64,000 bases of DNA from Anaerolineales bacterium UBA6055 (GCA_002428985.1 DIYL01000009.1:248001-312000), one strand, 5' to 3'; shown: positions 33,916 to 42,396, counted from the stretch's first letter. Translations and numbers: made by a program. Notes: a model not told the origin generated them from the letters alone.

Positions 33916-34875
33916 ATGGCAACATATGGTGAAAGATTATCCCGTCGTCGATTGGGGAAAACAGAATTAAACATTCCGGTGATGTCGCTCGGTGGCGTAG
34001 GGGTCGGTGGACTCGGCACAAAAGTTGAAGAAGCCGAAGCGATTGAAGGTGTGCAATACGCCATTGAACAAGGGCTTGATTACCTCGACACATCGCCCTT
34101 CTATATGGAAAGTGAACGTCGCATCGGGATTGCGATTAAGGGGTATCCCCGTGAGAAACTGATTATCTCCACAAAGACAGGCACCCATCCTGACCGCTGG
34201 CAAGATTATTCATGGGATGGCACGATGTGGACGGTCGAAAACAGCCTCAAATTATTGGGTACAGACTATATCGATCTGCTCCTCATTCATGACCCGCAAG
34301 ATTTCGACCCATCATTCGAACCGCGTGGTGCCCTCGAAGCCCTCGAAAGCCTCAAAGAGCAGGGTGTAATTAAATCCATCGGGTTAGGGCAACGTCGCCA
34401 TGATTTTCATAAACGCGCTATCGAATCAGGGCGCTTTGATGCGATTTTGACCTTCGCCGATTACAATCCGATCCACACCACCGCCATGAACGAGATTCTC
34501 CCGTTGGCACAACAACATGATGTCGGTGTCTTAAATGGCGCTGTGATGGTGCATGGGCTATTGACAGGCACAGACCCCGTTGTGATGAACCAAGAACTTG
34601 AACACCCACGCGCATCGCATGAAATCGAAGCAGCCAAGCATTTCTACAACTTCTGCCAAAAACACGACGTTCCCATGATTGCAGTTGTCTTCCAATATTG
34701 CATGCGCCAAGAGTTGATCCACTGTACGCTCACCGGTGCCAAAAATATCGCGGAAATTAATGAGAACTTCGGGGCAGCCCTCATGCCATTACCCGACGAA
34801 ATCTGGGATGCGCTGGATGCGTTGAATTTGAGTGCAATCTGGGAAAAAGGCGAGGCGGAAGCTGACGATAATTAG
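33916..34875 (+). CDS. Aldo/keto reductase family oxidoreductase
   Basis: A 319-residue AKR-fold oxidoreductase. It has the N-terminal RRLGKTELNIPVMSLGGVG and the catalytic DYLDTSPFYMESERRIG (Asp and Tyr of the tetrad). The catalytic Lys is in LIISTKTG, the His in DLLLIHDPQ, and SIGLGQRRHDFHKRA follows. NADPH-dependent reduction or oxidation of a sugar or aldehyde is expected; the sequence style resembles the L-fucose/D-threo-aldose dehydrogenase group, but I cannot fix the substrate. ATG 33916 follows AAAGGTGATG. It is a single gene. Confidence 0.88.
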   Translation: MATYGERLSRRRLGKTELNIPVMSLGGVGVGGLGTKVEEAEAIEGVQYAIEQGLDYLDTSPFYMESERRIGIAIKGYPREKLIISTKTGTHPDRWQDYSWDGTMWTVENSLKLLGTDYIDLLLIHDPQDFDPSFEPRGALEALESLKEQGVIKSIGLGQRRHDFHKRAIESGRFDAILTFADYNPIHTTAMNEILPLAQQHDVGVLNGAVMVHGLLTGTDPVVMNQELEHPRASHEIEAAKHFYNFCQKHDVPMIAVVFQYCMRQELIHCTLTGAKNIAEINENFGAALMPLPDEIWDALDALNLSAIWEKGEAEADDN

Positions 34876-34933
34876 ACCTTCGACGGATTGCTAGACACAA
34901 TCGCCGAAAGTCTCTTGGTTGGCTATTTGATGA

Positions 34934-35932
34934 TTAGCTCGTTTTCTTGGGGACAGATTTGATAATATCGTCAACGAGGTTGTCAGTTGTCAAACCTTCA
35001 GCTTGCCCTTCGAAGTTAAGCAAAATACGATGACGCAGTGCCGATGGTGCAACCGCTTGGACATCGTCAAATGAGACATTGAATCGTCCTTCAAGCAGTG
35101 CGTTAATTTTTGCACCGAGGATGAGTGCTTGCGCACCACGTGGACTTGCACCGTATCGTGCATAGTCTTGTACCATCTGCGTCGATTCACTGCTTTCTGG
35201 ATGTGATGCGACAATAATCCGCGCAACATATTCACTCACATGGGATGGAATCGGAGTGCTCAACGCCAGTTGTCCCATCCCGATGACTTGCTTACCATCG
35301 GCAACAGTGCTTGCAGTCGGCGTATCAACACCGGTTGTCCGATCCAGAATCGTCACGAGTTCGGCAACGGTTGGAAATTTGACATCCACTTTAAATAAGA
35401 AGCGGTCAAGTTGCGCTTCTGGTAGCGGGTACGTACCTTCCATCTCAAGCGGATTTTGGGTCGCCAGCACAAAAAATGGCATTTCCAGATCATAGCGTCG
35501 TCCGGCAACCGTAACGGTTTTTTCCTGCATCGCTTCGAGCATTGCAGATTGTGTCTTAGGGGTCGCACGATTGATTTCGTCAGCAAGTAGCAAGTTGGTG
35601 AAGATCGGCCCTGGTTGGAAGCGGAATTCGCGTCGCCCATCTTCTGTTTCTTCAAGAATGTCCGTCCCGACAATATCAGCAGGCATCAGGTCAGGCGTAA
35701 ACTGAATCCGTGAAAACTTGAGATCAAGTACATCGGATAAGGTGCGAATCAACATGGTTTTACCCAGACCCGGCACACCTTCCAGCAATGCGTGTCGACC
35801 TGCTAAGACACAGATGATGACACTACGGACAACTTCAGTTTGTCCGACAATAACTTTGCCGACTTCCGCCTCGATGTTACGGGCAATTTCACTAAATTGT
35901 TCTAATCCTATTTCGGGTGCAGGTGAGGTCAT
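34934..35932 (-). CDS. MoxR-family AAA+ ATPase
   Basis: A 332-residue MoxR AAA+ ATPase, a chaperone-like protein that helps assemble or activate partner proteins. It contains the Walker A GVPGLGKTMLIRTL (about residues 54-67), Walker B LLLADEINRA, the sensor segment FVLATQNPLEMEGTYPLPEAQLDRFLFK with Arg finger, and a C-terminal lid (YGASPRGAQALILGAK). MoxR genes normally sit next to a DUF58 or vWA-domain gene; none is nearby here, so this one is orphaned. ATG 35932 has AAGG about 12 bases upstream. Confidence 0.92.
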   Translation of the reverse strand: MTSPAPEIGLEQFSEIARNIEAEVGKVIVGQTEVVRSVIICVLAGRHALLEGVPGLGKTMLIRTLSDVLDLKFSRIQFTPDLMPADIVGTDILEETEDGRREFRFQPGPIFTNLLLADEINRATPKTQSAMLEAMQEKTVTVAGRRYDLEMPFFVLATQNPLEMEGTYPLPEAQLDRFLFKVDVKFPTVAELVTILDRTTGVDTPTASTVADGKQVIGMGQLALSTPIPSHVSEYVARIIVASHPESSESTQMVQDYARYGASPRGAQALILGAKINALLEGRFNVSFDDVQAVAPSALRHRILLNFEGQAEGLTTDNLVDDIIKSVPKKTS

Positions 35933-36000
35933 ACGAGTAGTTCGCCTTTAATCAGATACAAAAGATGCTCCGATTATACATGGATTTTACCTGTGAGTCA

Positions 36001-36201
36001 GTGATTGGACTTAGAAGTCGTTTGAATGATGTAATGATGCAAATTGGGAAAGGTGATCTCAGCGTTGTCTAGTTTTTTGTCAATAATATTGTGCCATTAT
36101 TTGGGCAAAGTACAAAGATGGTTGGCACATATCCGCAAGCGTTCAGTTATCTGGAGTCGATTGAACCAAGCCTAATTGGTAAATTACCTGAAAAACCATA
36201 G
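36001..36201 (+). pseudogene. Remnant of a STAS-like gene (paralog of 36335-36775)
   Basis: Reading the frame through 36001-36201 gives residues that match the STAS-like paralogs: a QIGKGDLSVV segment, one in-frame TAG at about 36070-36072, then FFVNNIVPLFGQSTKMV, GTYPQAFSYLESIEP and KLPEKP before TAG 36199-36201. It aligns with the KGD, NTIVPMSG and EELPEKP region of the neighbour and with the NNLMPLF and KLPENPEAII region of 61961-62383. The N-terminal half is missing or unrecognisable. With a premature stop and a lost 5' part it is a decayed copy. Confidence 0.85.
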
Positions 36202-36334
36202 ACCAGTACCCTGAAGTCGGACATATCACCATATCTGATGCCGTCTGAAAAGTCATGGCTAGCCTATCATGTGTGTTACCATTTACGATAAGCGGGTATG
36301 TTTAAAAAGACTTGAGTCGACAGGGTGACAAAAA

Positions 36335-36775
36335 ATGCCATACTCTTTCCATGAACTGGTTCATCAACATGTTTTATATGAAATCGTTGAAGGGCATATA
36401 ACATTAGATGAAGTCGGTGCTGCTGCTGATTATATTTTTCAATGGCTCGATTCATTAGACCACAATAATGGTGTATTTCTAGTCAATTTAGAATATATAT
36501 CGACCTTCCCAGCAGATGTACTAAAAATCTATAAGTCAGCTTCTCCATTTCTGTCTCATCCTAACTTAAAGACGATGGCTATTTATGGCAAAGGGGATGC
36601 GATTGTTTTGAAGTTTATTATTAATACGATTGTGCCGATGTCCGGTTTATCTGCTACACAAGCCACAAAATTAGTGAGTAATTATGCTGAAGCAAGAGAA
36701 GTCATTATCAGTCAACATCCTGAATTAGAAGAGCAACTTCCCGCCTCGATCGAAGAACTTCCCGAAAAGCCATAG
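36335..36775 (+). CDS. SpoIIAA/STAS-like protein, intact paralog
   Basis: A 146-residue soluble protein. The pattern YEIVEGHITLDEVGAAADYI, GVFLVNLEYISTFP, KTMAIYGKGDAIVLKFI, VSNYAEAREVIISQHPEL matches the protein at 61961-62383 (YGKGDNIMIKFI, VSNYAQAVDYIYETYPDL) along its length. The two share the fold expected of a SpoIIAA/STAS-like domain. A decayed third copy lies just upstream (36001-36201). No typical phosphorylatable Ser motif is seen. ATG 36335 has AGGGTG upstream. The function is unknown; signalling is inferred by fold. Confidence 0.65.
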   Translation: MPYSFHELVHQHVLYEIVEGHITLDEVGAAADYIFQWLDSLDHNNGVFLVNLEYISTFPADVLKIYKSASPFLSHPNLKTMAIYGKGDAIVLKFIINTIVPMSGLSATQATKLVSNYAEAREVIISQHPELEEQLPASIEELPEKP

Positions 36776-36851
36776 TACCTCGCCCTTTTTAAATGACACA
36801 TGCCTATGGTCTAATTTATGGATGATGACGATTTAAAAAGGATGAGTCGAT

Positions 36852-37004
36852 ATGGCAGAAGACCCTAACCAACGTCCGGGTTGGACAAACGAAGAACGTG
36901 CTGGTATACGTAATTTGCTTAAAATGGCAGGCGTATTATTGATTGCTATTGTGATTGCAGGCGTTATTGCTGCTGCGCTAAGCTCGGCATTAGGCACACT
37001 ATAA
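36852..37004 (+). CDS. Small single-pass membrane protein (50 residues)
   Basis: A 50-residue open frame starting ATG 36852 with AAGGA about 11 bases upstream. The N-terminal half is polar (AEDPNQRPGWTNEERAGIR), and the second half is one membrane helix rich in Ile, Val and Ala (about residues 25-45: AGVLLIAIVIAGVIAA). It ends TAA 37002-37004, immediately adjacent to the stop of the convergent CoA-transferase gene (37005-37007). The ribosome site, compositional signature and end position support it, but there is no homology evidence. Small membrane proteins of this sort often modulate a larger complex. Confidence 0.55.
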   Translation: MAEDPNQRPGWTNEERAGIRNLLKMAGVLLIAIVIAGVIAAALSSALGTL

Positions 37005-38156
37005 TTATTCTGCCTGACGAATCGCACCAACCGCCATCAATTGTGTGATTTCTTCATCACTATACCCCGCGTCCGATAAAACAGTATGGGTGTCTGCGCC
37101 GTACTCTGGGGCAGGCGAAATGTCGATTGTATCATCGTCACCAAGGCGCACCGGACTCCGCATCCACGGGATACCCTCACTGGTCACACCCACCATCCCA
37201 CGTACTTGTATATGCGGATCATCCATAAGTTCATGCGGTGGTGTAATCCGTGTAAAGCAACAATCGGCATCGTTTAGTAATGCGCCCCATTCATCTGCGG
37301 TACGGGTTTTAAACATCTTGGTCAATTCCATCACAAGATAAGTCTGGTTGCTCGGTGCTGTATAGTCGTCAATCCACTCTGGTTTGTCGACTGCCTGACA
37401 GAAGTTCGTCCAAAATTTTGGTTCGATTGCCCCTAATGCCATCGGCATATTATCCTTGGCATAGTAGACACGGTAATATGCACTCCCACCTGTTAAGCTC
37501 AGGTTACCGCGATCTTGTTTCGTGATATACGATTCGACCCATGCCACCATCCCTAATGGCATCGCCGATTCTGACAGGGCGACATCCACCACATCACCGA
37601 CCCCAGTTGTAGCCCGCTTGAGCAATGCCGCTAAAATCCCCATTACAGCCACATATGATCCGCCGACATCCGCGATTTGCCCGCCTAATGGCTGTGGATT
37701 TTCTTGCGCCCCTAACAAACCGTTTAATGAGATGTAATTCAAATCGTGACCACTGATATGTGCATAAGGTCCTGTCTGTCCCCAACCCGAAAGCGAACAA
37801 TAGACAATGCGTGGATTAACCGTTTTGAGCGTATCGTAATCGGCATTTAAGCGTTTGGTTACTCCGGGACGAAAGCCTTCGACAATGACATCCGCTGCTT
37901 GGACTAAGTGATGCAGTACAGATTGTCCTTCCTCAGATTTAAGATCGATGATGACGCTCTTTTTACCACGGTTGCTACTCCGGAAAAAAACACCCAAATC
38001 ATCATACATGGGTCGCATCCAACGCGCATAGTCTCCGCCGTTGGGGTCTTCAATCTTTATGATTTCTGCGCCCATATCATAGAGCATCATGGTGCAAACT
38101 GCGCCGGGTAATAAGCGCGTGAGGTCTAATACACGGAGTCCATCTAACGGTTTCAT
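37005..38156 (-). CDS. CoA-transferase family III protein (CaiB/BaiF; alpha-methylacyl-CoA racemase-like)
   Basis: A 383-residue member of the CaiB/BaiF CoA-transferase III family. N-terminal PLDGLRVLDLTRLLPGAVCTMMLYDMGAEIIKIE is typical. The stretch PYAHISGHDLNYISLNGLLG carries the His of the alpha-methylacyl-CoA racemase group, and IADVGGSYVAVMGILAALL the following Asp-containing helix. CoA transfer between acids, or racemisation of 2-methylacyl-CoAs, are the alternatives; the racemase-type signature favours the latter. I choose ATG 38156 (MKPLDG) because AAGGA lies seven bases upstream; ATG 38174 would add six residues. Confidence 0.85.
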   Translation of the reverse strand: MKPLDGLRVLDLTRLLPGAVCTMMLYDMGAEIIKIEDPNGGDYARWMRPMYDDLGVFFRSSNRGKKSVIIDLKSEEGQSVLHHLVQAADVIVEGFRPGVTKRLNADYDTLKTVNPRIVYCSLSGWGQTGPYAHISGHDLNYISLNGLLGAQENPQPLGGQIADVGGSYVAVMGILAALLKRATTGVGDVVDVALSESAMPLGMVAWVESYITKQDRGNLSLTGGSAYYRVYYAKDNMPMALGAIEPKFWTNFCQAVDKPEWIDDYTAPSNQTYLVMELTKMFKTRTADEWGALLNDADCCFTRITPPHELMDDPHIQVRGMVGVTSEGIPWMRSPVRLGDDDTIDISPAPEYGADTHTVLSDAGYSDEEITQLMAVGAIRQAE

Positions 38157-38305
38157 CACATCATCCTTCATCACAATAATCGCTTATCGCTCAAGACTAC
38201 CGTACTCCGGTCAAGATGACAAAAACTGAGGGGGCAACATAAGAATATTTATCCTTATATCAGTGAATTTTTTAACTCAAAGTAAGTTGCTATTATTGAT
38301 GTCTA

Positions 38306-38326
38306 GGGAGTAGGGGGTCTACTCCC
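38306..38326 (-). terminator. Hairpin downstream of hemG
   Basis: GGGAGTAG and CTACTCCC form a perfect 8-bp stem with a five-base loop, 17 bp beyond the stop of hemG. There is no T-run after it, so it may be a weak or Rho-assisted stop. Confidence 0.5.
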
Positions 38327-38342
38327 ATTATCAAGTAGCAAG

Positions 38343-39725
38343 TTATTTGCCTTGAATCGTATCGGCGATGTGTTTACTGTAGCGCACAGTATCAGGCAAT
38401 CCCACGCCATGATAGGCATTTCCCGCCACAAATAGATTGTCCGGCAAGGATGCTTCGATCTCTGCGACAAGATCAAGATGTCCTACATCATACTGTGGGT
38501 ACCCTTGCTCCCACCGCAATAAGCGATGATTGAGTGGCTCACCTGTGATGCCAAGCATAGTCACGAGTTCTCGTTTAACGATTTCCAGAGCAGTGTTATC
38601 ATCATGGTCGAGCATGTGGCGCGTTTGTGGTCCACCGAAGAATGCTCGAATCAGAGCAATATCATCCGGTGCGCGATTATTCCATTTACTACTCGCAAAT
38701 TGGATACCATCAATTTCCACGCCGACACTCGACGGTACAACTACGCCATACGCATCTAATGGATGTGCCACATCTTTACGACGATAAGCCAATGTGACAC
38801 TCGCAATGCCAGAATATCGGATGCGAGATAATAACTTGCTCGTCGCTGGTGCAACATCGTGCAGAATAAACGAGGCGGTATCAGCTTGTGTCGTCACGAT
38901 TACATAGTCCGCATCAAGCACCTCATTATCCAACTGAATCGTGTAATGCTCTTTGGTGCGGCGAACCTCACGAACAGGTGTATTCAACCGAATATCACAC
39001 GTGAGTTTTTCGGCAAGATTTTCGGCAAATGCCCCCATACCATCTCTGAATGAAATCAGATTAGGTTGTGATGATGGCGATTGTTTGGCTTGTATCGCTT
39101 GCATACCTTTAATGAGGCTACCATAGTCTTTTTCGATTTTACGGAAGTTCGGGAAGGTTGCGAGGATACTTTGCTTATCAGGGTCAGCATTGAACACGCC
39201 AGCCAGCAACGGCTCACCAAGTTTATCTAATGCCTCAGCACCGAGCCGTCGCGTGATGAAATCTGCGAGGGATTCATCTTCATCATCACTTTTAGGCGGG
39301 ATATATTGCTCGACCGCCATACGCAACTTACCGCCCAGCGAGAATAAATCCGATTTACGAAATGCATCTAAATCAGTCGGGACGAGTAGGTATAATCCGT
39401 CGGGCATACCACGTAAACCTTGTTTCGTCAGAATATAGATGCGCTCTGGCGTATCGTTGACGGGAATGATCTCGTCATCCAAGCCAATCTCTTTAGCTAA
39501 GGTCTGCGCCCACGGTTTACGTGTCAGGAAGCCATCAGGCCCAGTTTCGATAATCGCATCACCTGATGGTGTTTCGAGTATCTGTGATTGGACTTTCCCA
39601 CCGACATTATCTGATGATTCGATCACGGTGACGGTTGCATCAGCATCGCGCAGATACCATGCCGCACTTAAACCCGCAAGACCCGCCCCAACAATAACAA
39701 TATTGGGTTTAGCTGGTGTAGTCAT
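38343..39725 (-). CDS. hemG: Protoporphyrinogen oxidase (oxygen-dependent HemG/HemY type)
   Basis: A 460-residue flavoprotein that oxidises protoporphyrinogen IX, or coproporphyrinogen III in the coproporphyrin-dependent route. It has the N-terminal FAD-binding IVIVGAGLAGLSAAWYLRDA, VIESSDNVGGKVQS, GPDGFLTRKPWAQTL, LAGVFNADPDKQSILATFP, and the C-terminal SLPDNLFVAGNAYHGVGLPD. ATG 39725 is preferred to TTG 39731; either way it overlaps the end of hemE by 17-23 bases, so translation is coupled. Together they cover two heme steps. The symbol is used in its PPOX sense; the family is also called HemY. The route taken (proto or copro) is not decidable here. Confidence 0.88.
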   Translation of the reverse strand: MTTPAKPNIVIVGAGLAGLSAAWYLRDADATVTVIESSDNVGGKVQSQILETPSGDAIIETGPDGFLTRKPWAQTLAKEIGLDDEIIPVNDTPERIYILTKQGLRGMPDGLYLLVPTDLDAFRKSDLFSLGGKLRMAVEQYIPPKSDDEDESLADFITRRLGAEALDKLGEPLLAGVFNADPDKQSILATFPNFRKIEKDYGSLIKGMQAIQAKQSPSSQPNLISFRDGMGAFAENLAEKLTCDIRLNTPVREVRRTKEHYTIQLDNEVLDADYVIVTTQADTASFILHDVAPATSKLLSRIRYSGIASVTLAYRRKDVAHPLDAYGVVVPSSVGVEIDGIQFASSKWNNRAPDDIALIRAFFGGPQTRHMLDHDDNTALEIVKRELVTMLGITGEPLNHRLLRWEQGYPQYDVGHLDLVAEIEASLPDNLFVAGNAYHGVGLPDTVRYSKHIADTIQGK

Positions 39726-40740
39726 GGACAAAATCTACCAATCGTTTGACGTTATCAACTGGGGTTGTCGGCAAAATACCGTGCCCAAGGTTAAAGATGT
39801 GACCGTCGTGCCCGTCCATACGATCAAGGATTTTCTTGGTGCGAGCTTTTAACTCATCCCACGGTGCATGTAACGCGACAGGGTCGAGATTACCCTGTAC
39901 CGCAACACCATCACCTAGGCGTTGTGCAGCAACATCAATATCAATCCGCCAATCGACCCCAATCACATCACCACCTGCATCGCGGATTTCTTCAAGCATG
40001 CCATTAGTATTTGTACCGAAGTGAATCAGTGGCACACCCGCTTCTTTTGCCATATCGAGCGCTTGTTTACTATACGGTTGGACATATTGACGATAATCGT
40101 CAGGATTGAGTTCACCGACCCAACTATCAAATAACTGTAATGCTTGTGCGCCTGCTTCTGCTTGTGCTAGCAGATAATCGCCTGCTATTGTAGCAAATTT
40201 GGTCATCAACTTATCCCACGCATCAGGTTCGTTATACATCATGCTTTTGAGGTGTACTTTGTTCTTGCTCGGGCCGCCCTCAATTGCATAGCTAGCTAGC
40301 GTGAACGGCGCACCACTAAATCCGATCAACGGGATTTGACGTTTGTCTAACTCAGCGCGGGTGAGGCGAATCGCTTCTAATGTGAATGACAGGGCTTCAC
40401 GGGCATCAGGAGTCGCTAATTTCTCTACATCAGCAGGGGTGCGCACGGGATTGTGAATAACCGGACCTGTGCCTTTAATAAATTCAAGATCGAGTCCCAT
40501 GCCTTCAAGTGGTGGGAGAATATCTGCGAAGATAATCGCCGCATCTAAATCAAACGCATTGATGGGTTGCATGGTGACTTCTAATGCCAGCTCTGGTGTT
40601 TTAATAATATCGAGGATGCCATACGTCTGGCGGAGTGTCCGATATTCTTCCATATACCGTCCCGCTTGTCGCATCAACCAAATCGGCGTTGCATCAACAG
40701 GTTCACGGTTACAGGCTTTTAGAAAACGATAATCAGTCAT
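39709..40740 (-). CDS. hemE: Uroporphyrinogen decarboxylase
   Basis: A 343-residue UroD that removes four carboxyl groups from uroporphyrinogen III. It has the full signature: FLKACNREPVDATPIWLMRQAGRYMEEYR with the substrate-binding arginines, LPPLEGMGLDLEF, the LIGFSGAPFTLASYAIEGG motif, LQLFDSWVGELNP, and GVDWRIDIDVAAQRLG. The length is the normal one. ATG 40740 has AAGGAAA upstream. It leads the hemE-hemG unit. A TGAC-N4-GTCA palindrome lies about 100 bp upstream (40843-40856), next to a CRP-like TGTGA-N6-TCACT (40864-40879). Confidence 0.95.
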   Translation of the reverse strand: MTDYRFLKACNREPVDATPIWLMRQAGRYMEEYRTLRQTYGILDIIKTPELALEVTMQPINAFDLDAAIIFADILPPLEGMGLDLEFIKGTGPVIHNPVRTPADVEKLATPDAREALSFTLEAIRLTRAELDKRQIPLIGFSGAPFTLASYAIEGGPSKNKVHLKSMMYNEPDAWDKLMTKFATIAGDYLLAQAEAGAQALQLFDSWVGELNPDDYRQYVQPYSKQALDMAKEAGVPLIHFGTNTNGMLEEIRDAGGDVIGVDWRIDIDVAAQRLGDGVAVQGNLDPVALHAPWDELKARTKKILDRMDGHDGHIFNLGHGILPTTPVDNVKRLVDFVHDYTS

Positions 40741-40842
40741 GTGTTTCCTTTTATTTACACTATTTGGCTTTCAACAATAATCCAAGTATAGCAACGGATG
40801 ACACCGGACTACAGACACGGATTTTTCGCTAATTCACCACTC

Positions 40843-40856
40843 ATGACGAATGTCAT
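40843..40856. promoter_or_regulatory. Candidate operator: palindrome ATGACGAATGTCAT
   Basis: TGAC-N4-GTCA with extra flanking A and T, as at 7319-7332. It is positioned about 100 bp upstream of hemE and shortly before the possible RNA gene. Confidence 0.4.
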
Positions 40857-40863
40857 CTATCAC

Positions 40864-40879
40864 TTGTGAAATATGTCAC
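40864..40879. promoter_or_regulatory. Candidate CRP/FNR-type site TGTGA-N6-TCACT
   Basis: The half-sites TGTGA and TCACT with six bases between them differ from the CRP consensus (TGTGA-N6-TCACA) only at the last position. It is seen once and lies between hemE and the candidate RNA, so control of either is inferred. Confidence 0.3.
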
Positions 40880-40924
40880 TATTGCGAATTGTATGAAGAC
40901 TATACCATATAGATAAGTTCGGTA

Positions 40925-41150
40925 ACACTAGAGAGTTAAGGAGACCTACAGCATAACCTCTGCTCTAACCGACTTACACAAATTCCATAACATGAGGATG
41001 TGACTCCCGAAGGCAAGCATGGGACGTATCCACCGATAATGTGGAAGTACCAACAGCCATCGCGCTCCTTTAATCTGATGGTCACAGCCACTCATGTGAG
41101 GACATACACACTTAAAACCACCTGTCAGCCTCGATGGGTGGTTTTGCGTT
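40925..41150 (+). ncRNA. Candidate structured RNA or leader with 3' hairpin
   Basis: TTAAGGAG (40936-40943) can pair with CTCCTTTAA (41065-41073) over about eight bases with one bulge, enclosing about 120 bases that contain GGGACGTATCCAC and GTGGAAGTACC, which pair locally. A 9-bp perfect stem, AAAACCACC/GGTGGTTTT (41114-41145), follows and could end the transcript or act as an attenuator for the TolB-like gene 107 bp further on. I could match it to no known riboswitch or ncRNA family by eye. The strand is inferred from the T-rich 3' side of the hairpin. Confidence 0.35.
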
Positions 41151-41256
41151 TAATAGTAGTCTTCAAAAAGGGCGTACAAAAAGCGTAGCTTTAGCGTTTA
41201 TTGACTCTGCATGTGCCTTATGAAACGATAAAAGAAACATGACTTAAAGGGATGCT

Positions 41257-42303
41257 ATGAGTTATTTGCCAAGGATAGTTACTTTGTTTATTTTGTTAGT
41301 GATTGCTTTGCCAACATCTACAAATGAATATGCGTGTAACAGCAGACAAATCTTGTATCACGCTGGTGATGATGAGACAAACTACTATCGAATACTTGAT
41401 GTTGATACCTTAGCCGTTACTGATATTCCTAATGGTCACTTGATCAATTCACAACCAGTCTGGTCACCTGATCAATCACAAATAGCATTTAAATCTTTGC
41501 TGGAACGTGGTTTTGCTATCTATATTATGGATTGGTCGGGAAACCATTTAAAGAAGATTACTGAAGGGCTTGGTACATCAGCATCACTCATATGGTCACC
41601 TGATGGGTCATCAATCGCCTATCATACTGAGTTCGAGACTTTTGTTTATGATTTGACGAGAAATCAAGAAAGACAAGTGACAGATAATGACCTCTCTTTT
41701 AGTAGCTACCCAGTTGCATGGTCTAATGACGGGAGCTCACTAATTGTTGGAGAACATAATTATGGTATGGGGTTATCATTTGCGCAGATTAACATTGATT
41801 CCGGTGAGCGATCTGTCTTAACCAATGACGAGGATGGTGTATTTGATTGGTTTGTGGGACAAATGCCAGATGGTAATCTCCTCTTTAATTCAAATCGCTT
41901 GACTGAGAATTCATCTTTACACCAACTCGATGTCAATACAGGCTTAGTATCTGTGTATATAGAGCGTTCTATTCATGGATTTTCATGGATGGCTGATAAA
42001 CAAGCTTTCGCCTTTATGTATATTCACTCTACAGAGCATTCAAATCGAAATCTTCAGGATATTTTTATGATGGATTTGGAAACTAGACAGATTGACCAAG
42101 TGACGAGTGATTGGACAGTATCGCACACACATATTCTAAAACCAGTTTTATCTCCAAACAACCAACACATCATATTCCAGTCTTTTATTGATGGTAACAA
42201 TGAGTTATTCATCATAGATATTGATGGCGATAATCTCAGGCAATTGACATTTAACGATTACCATGACACATCACCTGTTTGGGTGCCTTGCCTGTTGGAT
42301 TGA
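41257..42303 (+). CDS. Secreted TolB-like beta-propeller protein (PD40 repeats)
   Basis: A 348-residue exported protein: an N-terminal hydrophobic signal (VTLFILLVIALPTSTN) followed by repeats of the TolB/PD40 type, recognised by SQPVWSPDQSQIAFKS, SLIWSPDGSSIAYHTE, YPVAWSNDGSSLIVGEH, and the closing SPVWVPC with PVLSPNNQHIIFQS. Such domains bind protein or peptide in the periplasm or cell envelope; a role in Tol-Pal is not suggested because the other genes are absent. ATG 41257 follows AAAGGG. A hairpin at 41114-41145 lies upstream. A single conserved Cys at the mature N-terminus is not part of a lipobox. Confidence 0.78.
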   Translation: MSYLPRIVTLFILLVIALPTSTNEYACNSRQILYHAGDDETNYYRILDVDTLAVTDIPNGHLINSQPVWSPDQSQIAFKSLLERGFAIYIMDWSGNHLKKITEGLGTSASLIWSPDGSSIAYHTEFETFVYDLTRNQERQVTDNDLSFSSYPVAWSNDGSSLIVGEHNYGMGLSFAQINIDSGERSVLTNDEDGVFDWFVGQMPDGNLLFNSNRLTENSSLHQLDVNTGLVSVYIERSIHGFSWMADKQAFAFMYIHSTEHSNRNLQDIFMMDLETRQIDQVTSDWTVSHTHILKPVLSPNNQHIIFQSFIDGNNELFIIDIDGDNLRQLTFNDYHDTSPVWVPCLLD

Positions 42304-42343
42304 GAAGCAAATTTCATAACATCATAACCACATGGCAAATAAA

Positions 42344-42374
42344 AAAGGACACAACGATTATCGTCATGCCCTTT
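42344..42374 (-). terminator. Rho-independent terminator after oppF
   Basis: AAAGG pairs with CCTTT, with an inner ACGA/TCGT stem and internal mismatches. On the minus strand it is followed by a run of T, about 25 bp beyond the stop of oppF. Confidence 0.7.
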
Positions 42375-42396
42375 CAATATTCATTCTAAGTAACGC

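Larger units (their letters stand above)
40741..41256. other. Long divergent intergenic region upstream of hemE
   Basis: About 516 bp with no supported gene. It holds a TGAC-N4-GTCA palindrome (40843-40856), a CRP-like site (40864-40879), and the candidate RNA with a 3' hairpin (40925-41150). The open frame 41000-41188 lacks a ribosome site and any family feature and is rejected. Confidence 0.5.

Noticed and set aside
41000..41188. Plus-strand frame of 62 residues in the candidate RNA region
   Set aside because: Overlaps strong RNA hairpins and has no ribosome site or protein-like conservation pattern.
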